DNA from: Oceanirhabdus sp. W0125-5
Lineage (GTDB): Bacteria > Bacillota > Clostridia > Clostridiales > Clostridiaceae
Length of the DNA: 64,000 nucleotides
Assembly: GCF_027938815.1 (NCBI RefSeq)
Contig: NZ_CP115913.1
Location: 3,506,001 to 3,570,000, forward strand
Direction of reading: 5' to 3'
Position 1 is the stretch's first letter. Each line of letters opens with the position of its first letter. Of the stretch, positions 25,468 through 34,127 are shown in pieces. Under the pieces are notes generated by a model that ran no database searches, had not been told where the DNA came from, and saw only the letters and a program-made list of their open reading frames with translations. The position numbers and the translations under genes were made by a program.

Positions 25468-26234
25468 ATTGTTTTTTACTTACTTTTTCATTATTTTTTA
25501 TTAATCAAATCCATCTCAAATCCTATTCTTTCGTTGATTTATACGACTTTAACACCATTAATAGGTAATATTGATGATTAAAATTATGAATTTTTATTTC
25601 CATTTTTAATCACCGATTTTTTTCTTAATATTTATTTTAATTTTATATAAAGGATTTAAATTAAAGTCACCAGCTTATTTTTACATAACTGCAAAAATAA
25701 GCACCCGAGGGTACTTAAATAAATTAGAATGGTATGTAAATTTCTTGTTGCTTTATCTGATATTTTTATTAGATATGTATTTATACGTAGGTTTGATTTT
25801 CTAGTTAATTACATCTTTTTACAAATGCCTGTCACCCTAGTGAGGAGGTTTACCGACGAACTTGTTCGTTTTAAGACACAGCTTTTCACACCAGGAATGT
25901 AGTGGATGGGGTGAAATGCTGTGTCTGTGAATTTCAATTAACAATGGTTGATTACTCATAACCTCTTCAACCTTAACAATTTTAATTATTTTCTATTTAT
26001 TTTTTCAAAATTCAACATCTTAACTCGACAGGTAGCAGTCACCTTGCAAGGTGACTGTTAAGGCACACTGCTTGCTTCTAATTTAATATTTCTTGACATT
26101 CCAACTGATTTAGCAAGAGTTTTTTAATGCGCCATATTCCTTGACTATCCTCATGATACTCAACGTACCTTGCGTAGACATGAAAATAACTTATGCTGTT
26201 AGATAGTGTTGTTTTTATAAAATTAATATTGCTA
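25468..26234. other. gene-free region with repeats
   Basis: No ORF. It holds a GCTTATTTTT…AAAAATAAGC hairpin followed by CACCC (25676-25712; a similar one is at 44049-44081), a GGAGGTTTACCGACGAACTTG segment (25844-25864; similar at 34080-34100), the second ACACAGC hairpin (25875-25933), and a perfect 22-base palindrome, CAGTCACCTTG/CAAGGTGACTG, at 26036-26057. Confidence 0.5.
25875..25933. repeat. ACACAGC hairpin repeat, copy 2
   Basis: GACACAGCTTTTCACACCAG pairs with GGTGAAATGCTGTGTC. Direct repeat of 25105-25168. Confidence 0.65.
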
Positions 26235-27488
26235 CTACTCTATTAACTCTTCATCCATCTTTTCATAAGTACCCCATAAAACTGGTATTTCAATCCCCAT
26301 ATTTTTTGCGATTTTTGTTCTATGCCTTCCATTTTCATAATTACTTCCATTATATATCTTGATATTATCAGATGCGTGAATTTCAAAATTACTAAATATG
26401 TATGCGTATCTATATATATTTTCTGATTCTTCTCTATACTTTTCATAAAACATTTTTCCATGTTCAGTATACTTTTCTTTAAACTCATAAAAACTTTTTA
26501 AATTTCTGAACTTGTCATCAGTTATCTTTCCAATTATAAATTCTCTAGCTTCCCAGGATTTCATTATACCTTCACAATATGAACAACCATTATCTTCATT
26601 AGGAACAACATCGCTTTTCATTGGACAGATACCTTTTTTATGCTCTTTGCACCTACAATCGCTATTACTCCTAAAAAACATATTAGGTAAGTCTTTAGCT
26701 TTCATTATTCTTCGATAAAGCCTATTTCCTCTTTTTTCTTTAATCTTGAAATGAATGTTTTCAGATCTAAATAACTGCTTTCCTTTTTCATTTATTTCTA
26801 CATATTCGTTCGGATAGTAATGAAATATTCTAAGGTCTTGTTTTGAATCTCCCATCTTCTTTTTTATCTTAATCACTAACTCTTCAAATTCTTCTGGAAA
26901 GTCATATGCTAATATATTTACCCCAAAATCTTTTATCAACATAAGCCAGTATCCACCTTTCGTCTCGTCTCCACTGTATATCTCGATCCAACATTGCTTC
27001 GGACTAGACTCTATACTATATGTATATATAAATGCATTGGGTTGACACTTATTATTATATTTAAGAGCCTCTTTTTTTAATAAAGAATACTTGAAGTCTA
27101 GCATCTTTTCAACAATACTATTTGGATTATCCTCTATATTCCCAAAATATTTTTTATTGAATTCATCCCATATATCATTCATCAAATAAAGAAATATTTT
27201 CATTTCTTTATCGATAGCCCTTTGTGCGTTGGGAAAATATCCATATTTACTTATAGCTTCCGACATACTTTCAATATCTCGCTCACTTTCTTTACGCATA
27301 GATTTTATTTCTTCATAAATCTTATCTGTATCTTGAGCATAACATTTGCTTAACTTTTGTATATCATCCATTTCTAATTGACGTCGTCCGCTCTCAAAAT
27401 CTCTTAAATATTCTTTTGAAATACCAACTTCTTTACTTACATCACTAATAGTCTTTCCTATGTCACATCGCATTCTTTTTAGTCCCAT
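26235..27488 (-). CDS. HTH-XRE protein with C-terminal ParB-like segment
   Basis: The 417-aa protein begins with a Cro/CI-type HTH (residues ~1-60: IGKTISDVSKEVGISKEYL, RDFESGRRQLEMDDIQKL). Its middle is unrecognised; near residues 280-310 is a cysteine-rich stretch (CRCKEHKKGICPMK … CSYCEG) that may bind metal. Near residue 389 is NGRHRTKIAKNMGIEIPVLW, a ParB/sulfiredoxin-like motif often seen in phosphotransfer or nuclease domains. It is the last gene of the phosphoesterase/MazG/radical SAM operon, 48 bases after the radical SAM stop. It has GGAGGTAAGGGG before its ATG. It could be the regulator or the nucleic-acid-facing part of the system. Confidence 0.7.
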   Translation of the reverse strand: MGLKRMRCDIGKTISDVSKEVGISKEYLRDFESGRRQLEMDDIQKLSKCYAQDTDKIYEEIKSMRKESERDIESMSEAISKYGYFPNAQRAIDKEMKIFLYLMNDIWDEFNKKYFGNIEDNPNSIVEKMLDFKYSLLKKEALKYNNKCQPNAFIYTYSIESSPKQCWIEIYSGDETKGGYWLMLIKDFGVNILAYDFPEEFEELVIKIKKKMGDSKQDLRIFHYYPNEYVEINEKGKQLFRSENIHFKIKEKRGNRLYRRIMKAKDLPNMFFRSNSDCRCKEHKKGICPMKSDVVPNEDNGCSYCEGIMKSWEAREFIIGKITDDKFRNLKSFYEFKEKYTEHGKMFYEKYREESENIYRYAYIFSNFEIHASDNIKIYNGSNYENGRHRTKIAKNMGIEIPVLWGTYEKMDEELIE

Positions 27489-27535
27489 CCCCTTACCTCC
27501 TTTTACTAAAAATACAATAATTTATCTAATTTTTC

Positions 27536-28456
27536 TTATTCTTGTATAGGATTTAAACATTCTTCATAATAATCAATATCATAAGTTTTAGAGATATAAT
27601 TCTTAATTTTTTTCAATTCACTAATTTTCCCAATTAAAAAATTAGTGCCATTTTTAGTACATGCGCATGGATAAACATCACCCTCATGTGTAATATACAG
27701 CACATTTATTCCCGATTGACATTTGATAGAATCTACAAATGGTCTACATGGAAAAATTTCTGGAAATCCTGATACTGTTATCCTAGTCTTAAACTTATCC
27801 TTTTCACTCATAATATCTATAATCGATTTATTTTGCACTTTATAAGCGACACCAATATCATCCCAATACTCCTCGGCACTTCCACACCTAACCATTCTCA
27901 GAAGTCTTATTTCTTTAACACCAAGTTTACTAATTTCATTCAATGTTGTTCTTAAATTAAAAACATTATATTTATTAACAACTAGATGAATTTTAACGTC
28001 AATTCCTGAACTCAGCAAATTGCAAATAGATTCTTTTGTCGCAATAGCAGAGCCTTTCAAATTTGTAATATAATCATGAATTTTTTCATCTTCATGATAT
28101 AGAGAAATATAACACTCTTTTATTCCTGCTCTTTTCATATCTTTAGCCCTACTTATTGAAATAGGTGAGACTACATTTTTAGTTTTTATTATTCCACAAG
28201 TATAAAGTCCAATATTTATATTAGGGTATTTAAAATTAATCTTTCTTATTTTTTCAATTATACCTAAATCTAGTAGTGGCTCCCCACCTGTAAAATATAA
28301 GAAAGTAGATCCTTTAAATAGACTTAAAAACTCAAATACTTCTGTTTCAATAAATTCCTTCTTTGCAGCGTGTCGCATCGTTAAAGATGAACAATGTTTG
28401 CAATTAAGTAAACATTGATTTTCAATTTCTATCTGAATTTCATATCTTCTAGACAT
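27536..28456 (-). CDS. radical SAM enzyme with SPASM-like C-terminus
   Basis: The 306-aa protein has the CxxxCxxC 4Fe-4S motif as CLLNCKHC (residues 14-21) and the FTGGEPLL SAM-contact motif near residue 55. A C-terminal cysteine set (CRPF near 233, KCQSG, then YPCACT near 263, and a final EECL) suggests an auxiliary cluster as in SPASM/twitch enzymes. Such enzymes modify peptides, RNA or small molecules by radical chemistry. It lacks any strong resemblance to viperin that I can see. Its start overlaps the MazG-like stop by one base, so translation is coupled. Confidence 0.8.
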   Translation of the reverse strand: MSRRYEIQIEIENQCLLNCKHCSSLTMRHAAKKEFIETEVFEFLSLFKGSTFLYFTGGEPLLDLGIIEKIRKINFKYPNINIGLYTCGIIKTKNVVSPISISRAKDMKRAGIKECYISLYHEDEKIHDYITNLKGSAIATKESICNLLSSGIDVKIHLVVNKYNVFNLRTTLNEISKLGVKEIRLLRMVRCGSAEEYWDDIGVAYKVQNKSIIDIMSEKDKFKTRITVSGFPEIFPCRPFVDSIKCQSGINVLYITHEGDVYPCACTKNGTNFLIGKISELKKIKNYISKTYDIDYYEECLNPIQE

Positions 28457-28806
28457 TATTCTATCCTCTCATAATTTTTAAATCGGCTCTCATTTTTTTT
28501 TAATTTTTTCAAAAATTCGCTTTCTATATCGATGTTAAGTTGATACGCCAATTTTATTACATAAATAAACACATCAATAATTTCTTCTGATAAGTCTGTG
28601 CTTACATCTTCAAGGCTACAATCACCACGAACAACCTTTTTTACAATATTAGACGCCTCACCAAGTTCCCCTAGTGTACAGATAATTAAATACTGTAACA
28701 TATTTAAATTTGATTCATTAATAGGTTCATCCCAATTAAAGTTTCCTTTATGCATACTATCAAATAGCTTTTGTTTTTCAATTATGCTTTTAATGTCCAC
28801 CAACAT
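28456..28806 (-). CDS. MazG-like nucleotide pyrophosphohydrolase
   Basis: The 116-aa protein carries the all-alpha NTP-PPase signature: E-x-x-E in LGELGEASNIVKKVVRG, followed about 21 residues later by E-x-x-D in LSEEIIDVFIYVI. This fits single-domain MazG/iMazG proteins that hydrolyse (d)NTPs to NMP and PPi, often non-canonical or modified nucleotides. It overlaps both neighbours (17 bases with the phosphoesterase, 1 base with the radical SAM gene), showing a tight operon. The pairing suggests it removes or processes a nucleotide made or used by the other enzymes. Confidence 0.8.
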   Translation of the reverse strand: MLVDIKSIIEKQKLFDSMHKGNFNWDEPINESNLNMLQYLIICTLGELGEASNIVKKVVRGDCSLEDVSTDLSEEIIDVFIYVIKLAYQLNIDIESEFLKKLKKNESRFKNYERIE

Positions 28807-30538
28807 CCCTACCTTCCTTTTCTAAAACCTCTATAAATTCACTTATCGCTCCAGATAGTGCCTTCTCAAGTGCTTCTATATAATCATAATTAGAAGTTTT
28901 TTCACGTTCTTTTTTGAGTTCATCAAGTCTTTCCAATATATACTTATTATACTTAAGTAACTCTTCAGAACATGAACCTCTTTTGACAACTGATGATATC
29001 GCACTATTCAAACTTGTTAACCCTTTATCCTGTATAACAGTTTCATTCAAATCTAGCTTTTCTTTAAGCATTACTATAATATCTTGATATTCTTTATCTA
29101 TTAACTTAATTGTTAAATCCGATTCACTTAAATGATCAATAGCCGCTTTTTTGAAACACCCATATTTCTCCTTATACTGCGCTCTAAAAGCAAAAATATT
29201 AACATTTATTGAATCAATTGATCTAATTTCTTCTTTAATAACTTTTATCATTAAGTATATTTCACATAAATTAATCTTTAAGAAATTCTTAACTTCTAAT
29301 GCTCTTAAGTAAACCGTAAGAAACACTGTTGTCTTTGATTCATCTTTGAATCCAAACTGAATAACATCCATTGATGGAAGAAAATCATCTTTACTTTTTG
29401 CCACATCGGAAAAATTAATTAAAGGAATTATTGCTCTACTACTTGTCGCCTTTGCTTTTAACTCTTCAATAATATATTCAATCCCCCATACATCTTCAGT
29501 TTTCATATACATGCCATGGTTATAATATAGACTCTCAGGAACATTTTTTTCTTGCCAATCTTTTGCAATCTCAATATTCTCCTTAAAATTATCCATAATC
29601 TCTTTCTCAAAATTTTGATATTTTGTTTTAACATTAATACCTATATTATATATACATTTTCTTCTTTCTGTTTCTACAACAACTTTCTCGTATACTTCTT
29701 TAACAGATTCTCCTGAAAAAGCTGTTCGGTTCTCCTCAAGAAAAACAATTTCTGCTGTGTACTTATCCATATCTGCATTATAACGATAATTACTAATTTT
29801 TTGTATCCAATTTCCGTTTAATTCAATTAAATTAAACTGATTATTTACGTTTTCAATAGGTTTAATAAACGGACCAACCCCTACAACATAACATTTGTTT
29901 CCTATTTTTATATCCTTATAACCATGCGTATGACCATGAAGCATAGCAATTATATTCTTTCCCTCTATTTTTTCAAAAAACCTGTATGCATTTCTTATCG
30001 CAGAACTATCATTATCGTTTTCACTTAAAAATGTATGATGAAGCACTATTATAGTTGGTTTGTAATTATCAAGTTTATCAAGGCATTTCAAATCAACTTT
30101 TCCATATTCTCTGTTACAATGAAAAACTGAGTTTATAAGCAATATATCAAAGTCGTCATAATTTCTTAGTATTCCTGTATTATCGTTGTTGAAGCAATAT
30201 TCTCCATTGTTATATTTACTAATTAAATCATTAAATTCATCAAAACTTCCTTGATGAATATCATGATTACCAGGCACAAATTCAATTCTTAATTTAAAAC
30301 TTTTAAAAATCTCACTAATATAATTTAACACATCCTCTACCACTTTAAACTTCGTATCTACACATTCATCTTCTTTGTCGCCTTTATCAATAACGTCACC
30401 ACATATCAAAAAAAGTAACTCTTCATGTTCAGAAATTTTTTCTGAAATCGTTTTATATAGTTTGTCTATTTTACTTTTAATAATTGATGAATCTGTTTGT
30501 TTTGAGATATGTAAATCTGCAACCTGCAATATTATCAT
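28790..30538 (-). CDS. metallophosphoesterase with large C-terminal domain
   Basis: The first ~230 residues are a calcineurin-like phosphoesterase: VADLH (D8, H10), CGDVIDKG near 48, PGNHD near 92, LHHTF near 158 and LHGHTHG near 193, all metal ligands present. The remaining ~350 residues are helical and not recognised. Family members act on phosphodiesters in nucleic acids or nucleotides. It is the first intact gene of a four-gene operon, lying 29 bases downstream of a dead nitrilase gene on the same strand, and could act as the effector or as a processing enzyme. Confidence 0.8.
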   Translation of the reverse strand: MIILQVADLHISKQTDSSIIKSKIDKLYKTISEKISEHEELLFLICGDVIDKGDKEDECVDTKFKVVEDVLNYISEIFKSFKLRIEFVPGNHDIHQGSFDEFNDLISKYNNGEYCFNNDNTGILRNYDDFDILLINSVFHCNREYGKVDLKCLDKLDNYKPTIIVLHHTFLSENDNDSSAIRNAYRFFEKIEGKNIIAMLHGHTHGYKDIKIGNKCYVVGVGPFIKPIENVNNQFNLIELNGNWIQKISNYRYNADMDKYTAEIVFLEENRTAFSGESVKEVYEKVVVETERRKCIYNIGINVKTKYQNFEKEIMDNFKENIEIAKDWQEKNVPESLYYNHGMYMKTEDVWGIEYIIEELKAKATSSRAIIPLINFSDVAKSKDDFLPSMDVIQFGFKDESKTTVFLTVYLRALEVKNFLKINLCEIYLMIKVIKEEIRSIDSINVNIFAFRAQYKEKYGCFKKAAIDHLSESDLTIKLIDKEYQDIIVMLKEKLDLNETVIQDKGLTSLNSAISSVVKRGSCSEELLKYNKYILERLDELKKEREKTSNYDYIEALEKALSGAISEFIEVLEKEGRDVGGH

Positions 30539-30567
30539 ATATATTTCTCCTTTACTGTTGACCTTAT

Positions 30568-31066
30568 TTAAAATTTACGCTTTAGCTCAAATCCTTTTTT
30601 ATCTTCCATCCCTTTAATTAATTTAACAATATCATTTCCACATTGCTCGATGTACCAATTACATACCTTATTGATTTCAATTTCTTTTTTTAAATAACTT
30701 GCTTTATGTGATATTACCTCTTCAATTATACCTCCACTAGGACTAATTAGCATACTAGGACAATGCTGATTTTTATTCGCATTATTAGTACTTTTTAAAA
30801 ACTGTTGATTTTCTGCATCTCTACTAATTAAATGACTTCACAAGGACAAAAGACCTTTTCCTTGTATGGCATTTGTTAAATATATAAATATATCTGCATT
30901 ATTTAATGCTAACCACCTTCATTGTTCTGGAAAACGAATTTCTCTGCAAAGCTGTATTCCTAAATTTATAATTTTTTCTCCTATTTTAATTTTATGTACT
31001 TCTAACTTATCTCCTGGCTTTACAGCAACAAAAATTGAATCAAAGATTCCAATTTTTGAAAGTCAC
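30568..31066 (-). pseudogene. broken carbon-nitrogen hydrolase (nitrilase) gene
   Basis: Closely matches the intact gene at 14281-15060 from the middle to the C-terminus: GIQLCREIRFPEQ, RWLAL, YLTNAIQG, SHLISRDAEN, NNANKNQHCPSMLISPSGG, CNWYIEQC. The catalytic cysteine is kept, but the N-terminal ~120 residues are gone and two in-frame TGA codons replace the tryptophans found in the intact paralogue (PEQW and VWRSHL). It lies directly upstream of, and in line with, the metallophosphoesterase operon, so a nitrilase may once have been its first gene. Confidence 0.8.
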
Positions 31067-31143
31067 CTGTAACCTTACAAAAACTGGTACAGTTTTTGTT
31101 GCTACGTGAGGTGATTGAACCGAGCTTCACTTGCTATTATATA

Positions 31144-32616
31144 TCATCTTAGGAGTTTTCTTACAAAAGAAACTGTAAAATAAGACATTAGAAATATTCC
31201 TAAAAATCCTTCAACCATAGATAATAACGCACTTAGGTCATTTAAAGGACTAATATCACCATATCCTATTGTCAAAAATGTAATTACACTAAAATAAATA
31301 TGTTTAATTTTGTCTATTCCAGCAAGTTTTTCACTAAAGCCTAGTTCAACATTTGGAAAGCATGCATATATTCCTGCAAAGCCTAGCCATACAATAATCA
31401 TTGTAATAAACACGCTCATGGGTTTTGTTCCATAACCTCCCACCAAATCATATATAACACGTTGTCCATAATACTTAAATCGACCAAAATTTCTGCAAAA
31501 TACATTTTGACTTTTACACCTATCTAGTTTTGACAATGCTTCATATCTTTTGAATTCTACATATGAGTTGTCTTCATCACCATACTGTCCTAAATTACTG
31601 AAATTCTCCTTTAACAATACAAACTGCTCTGCTAACTCCTTATTAGAAGGGTTTATAAAAGTAGTTATCTCCTCAACGTATTTAAAAGCAATTCCTTGAT
31701 TGATAGCTTGTTTAAGTTCTTTACTCCAATGAATGTAGATTTGCCCTATTATCCTAGTTCTAACTAGATTTAAGCCTTTTACATTGCTAAATTGAATTGT
31801 ATCCATATTTACAGTACCATGAATAATACAACCGTTTATAGCGATATAATTAACCTTCTCTAACTTTATCGAAAGATGACAATTAATTATACAATTTTTA
31901 ATTACAAATCTATGTACAACTACTTTATTAAATATCACCTTCTTATTATCTAAGTCCGATTCCCTAAACACTAACATTGCCATAGGTAATTTAGTTCTGT
32001 AAAACTCAACATGACTGCAGACTTTAACTTTATAAAAGCTCACTAAATCGCTCAGAAAAAACGTACTCTTAAAACATAATTCATTGTAATTCAGTTTTAT
32101 GTAATCGAAATTTACTTCGTTAACCAACACAGTAGATAATTCAAATATAACATTTCCTTCAAATACTGATGAAGTAAAATTCAAAATGTCTCCCTTGAAA
32201 ATGCAATTGTTGAAGTTTACATTGTGGTTGAGAAAATTACATCCTATGAATTGAGTATCTCCATCAAAAAAGCTATATTGTGAATCTAATATAATTTCTT
32301 TACACTCAACACTTAAATCTTTTATATATGTGAAATTCAGATTTATTTTCTCGGTATTACATATTTTCTCGGTATTACATATTTTGTCATATGTAGTATA
32401 ACCATATTTTCTTACTTCGTTATTGCTAAATGTAATCTCAATAGTTTTTTCGCGTTCTATAATCTCAATATGTCTTTTTTCAATATCATCAACCCACTTA
32501 ATCGAATTCTTGGTAAATCGTTCATTAAGCGGTTCACTAATACTAATAATTTCTAAATACTCCCCTTTCACAGATTCCCCCCCTTTTTTTATTATCATTT
32601 TTAACTCGACATTCAA
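31144..32616 (-). CDS. potassium channel protein with long N-terminal beta-rich domain
   Basis: The 490-aa protein ends in a two-helix pore: a transmembrane helix near residues 405-425 (MSVFITMIIVWLGFAGIYA), the filter TIGYGD near 449, and a last helix (LLSMVEGFLGIFLMSYFTV). The first ~330 residues are made of short strand repeats (pentapeptide-like: NFNNCIFKG, CIINCHLSI, GCIIHGTVN) and are likely cytosolic. Two-TM channels fused or linked to sensor domains act as effectors in some nucleotide-signalling defence systems. The gene lies downstream of a PD-(D/E)xK protein and a diadenylate-cyclase-domain gene on the same strand, which suggests a link but does not prove one. Confidence 0.8.
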   Translation of the reverse strand: MNVELKMIIKKGGESVKGEYLEIISISEPLNERFTKNSIKWVDDIEKRHIEIIEREKTIEITFSNNEVRKYGYTTYDKICNTEKICNTEKINLNFTYIKDLSVECKEIILDSQYSFFDGDTQFIGCNFLNHNVNFNNCIFKGDILNFTSSVFEGNVIFELSTVLVNEVNFDYIKLNYNELCFKSTFFLSDLVSFYKVKVCSHVEFYRTKLPMAMLVFRESDLDNKKVIFNKVVVHRFVIKNCIINCHLSIKLEKVNYIAINGCIIHGTVNMDTIQFSNVKGLNLVRTRIIGQIYIHWSKELKQAINQGIAFKYVEEITTFINPSNKELAEQFVLLKENFSNLGQYGDEDNSYVEFKRYEALSKLDRCKSQNVFCRNFGRFKYYGQRVIYDLVGGYGTKPMSVFITMIIVWLGFAGIYACFPNVELGFSEKLAGIDKIKHIYFSVITFLTIGYGDISPLNDLSALLSMVEGFLGIFLMSYFTVSFVRKLLR

Positions 32617-32706
32617 GGTTCTTCATTTCTAATGTCGCTTATGAATTCCTCTTTCTATTTTTAAGTTAAAAGAATATTATATACCATTTACATAGTTCAA
32701 CTTCTT

Positions 32707-32918
32707 ACTCTACTACAACTCCATTCCATTCAATAACTCTTTCAACTTCTTAAGAACTTCTAAACACAAAGCAACGCCCTTACCCATCTTACTATGTTCT
32801 GGTCCCCAATCTCTTATATGATCTACGGTGTTCTTTTTACATTTTTAAAAAGTTCTAAGCAACATAATGCACAAGTGGCTTGCCAGTCATGTGAAACTAT
32901 TAATTCGTCCTTGTTATT
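32707..32918 (-). pseudogene. gene remnant with frameshift
   Basis: Two minus-strand frames together read as one protein: first SHDWQATCALCCLELFKNVK, then, after a frame change, DHIRDWGPEHSKMGKGVALC and LEVLKKLKELLNGMEL-stop. There is no start codon or ribosome binding site. Family unknown; a remnant at the boundary between the channel and nuclease genes. Confidence 0.45.
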
Positions 32919-33610
32919 TACTTCACTTTTTGCTCAAGATACTCCTTATAATATCTACATACTCTTAAACAACTAACGATTGTACTACGTGAAAGACCCG
33001 AATTATACAGTAACTCTCGAGCATAATCTTCTCCTTTTGAATAGATTATATTTCGTTTCTTCATCATATTTATTCTTGATATATCATCTTTTACAGATGT
33101 TTCTTTAAGATCTTTCTTTCTTAGGAAACATTTAAACTCCTGTAAAATTTGAGCTTCATCTATCATCTCATTCATAATTCCTTCAATTAAATTACTATTC
33201 TCTATTGTTACCTCTTCCCTTTTAACCCAAAATATCACAATTCCCAATTCATTTAAAGTATATTTTACTCTTTCAATAAACTCTAAATGATTTTTCTCAT
33301 ATGGTAGTGCAATACCAAAAATATATTCAGGTTGGTCTTTATATTTTGTAATAAGTTCCATAGTTTTTAAAATTGCTACTGATATATGAGTTTTTGCTTG
33401 ATTCCTATCAAATGGAACTCCATATTTTTTAGTATTTTCTTTTGAGCTAGTGCCACCTTTAGCCTCAATTAATAATTTGTAGTTATCCTTTTCTGATATA
33501 ATATCAATTCCTCGTTCTTTTGTATTACATGTACTTAATACTTTAAAATGGAAGCTCTTCAGTTTGGAAACAACTGCGTTTATCACTTCATTTTCGGTTG
33601 GATAATACAT
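32918..33610 (-). CDS. restriction-endonuclease-like protein (PD-(D/E)xK)
   Basis: The 230-aa protein has a nuclease core in its first ~120 residues: RGIDI (D36), then LLIEAKGG (E49-x-K51), with a helix before it containing NEVINAVVSKLKSF. This fits the Mrr/Holliday-junction-resolvase-like branch. The C-terminal ~80 residues are helical and basic with an HTH-like LSRSTIVSCLRVCRYY. It probably cleaves DNA, but no methyltransferase is next to it. It lies between the diadenylate-cyclase gene and the channel gene on the same strand, separated by 517 and ~300 bases. Confidence 0.7.
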   Translation of the reverse strand: MYYPTENEVINAVVSKLKSFHFKVLSTCNTKERGIDIISEKDNYKLLIEAKGGTSSKENTKKYGVPFDRNQAKTHISVAILKTMELITKYKDQPEYIFGIALPYEKNHLEFIERVKYTLNELGIVIFWVKREEVTIENSNLIEGIMNEMIDEAQILQEFKCFLRKKDLKETSVKDDISRINMMKKRNIIYSKGEDYARELLYNSGLSRSTIVSCLRVCRYYKEYLEQKVK

Positions 33611-34127
33611 TTTTCTCCTCCAAATATTATCATATTAATTATTACTTTTATTTCTAAAACAATTATCTTTCTATATGTTTAATTCTAAAATTTAAAACTG
33701 GTTGTAAGTTTATACAAAGTATACTTCAAATAATTTTATAGTTAAGTTTTATAATAAGTTCTTTATAATAAACTTAACTGTTCCACCTATTCAGCTCTAA
33801 ACACTATCTTTTTTAAGATTTTCCTTTTCATCAAATTAACCAACAAAAATGGTAATCAATATTACATTTATGTAAGAACTCACGTCCAAAACCAAAAATA
33901 TAAACATACAGCTAACTAATCGATTTATTAACAATACATTAATATCTTTCGTTGTTTAATTTTACATTTTTTAGGTTGTTAACCTAACCCCATTGTAAAA
34001 CCTGTAAGTGTAGCAGACAGTTTTACTTGCTCTGTTTTTTGTTCATACTTTGTTCTTCAGCACCGGTACTCATAGTAGGGAGGCTTTGCCGACGAACTTG
34101 CTTCTAACAATTTATATCATTTTTATT
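33611..34127. other. AT-rich intergenic region
   Basis: No ORF. It contains GGGAGGCTTTGCCGACGAAC at 34078-34097, similar to 25842-25861. AT-rich upstream half may hold the promoter of the nuclease gene; none is clear. Confidence 0.4.

Noticed and set aside
26243..26488. Minus-strand 81-codon frame inside the HTH-ParB gene
   Set aside because: Out-of-frame shadow of the larger protein, which has a good start and domain content.
27536..28456. Radical SAM gene as a prokaryotic viperin
   Set aside because: The CLLNCKHC context and SPASM-like C-terminal cysteines do not resemble viperin as I know it; kept as unassigned radical SAM.
30800..30960. TGA read as tryptophan in the host
   Set aside because: TGA ends other normal genes in the window (for example the FAD oxidoreductase at 1774), so the host uses it as stop.
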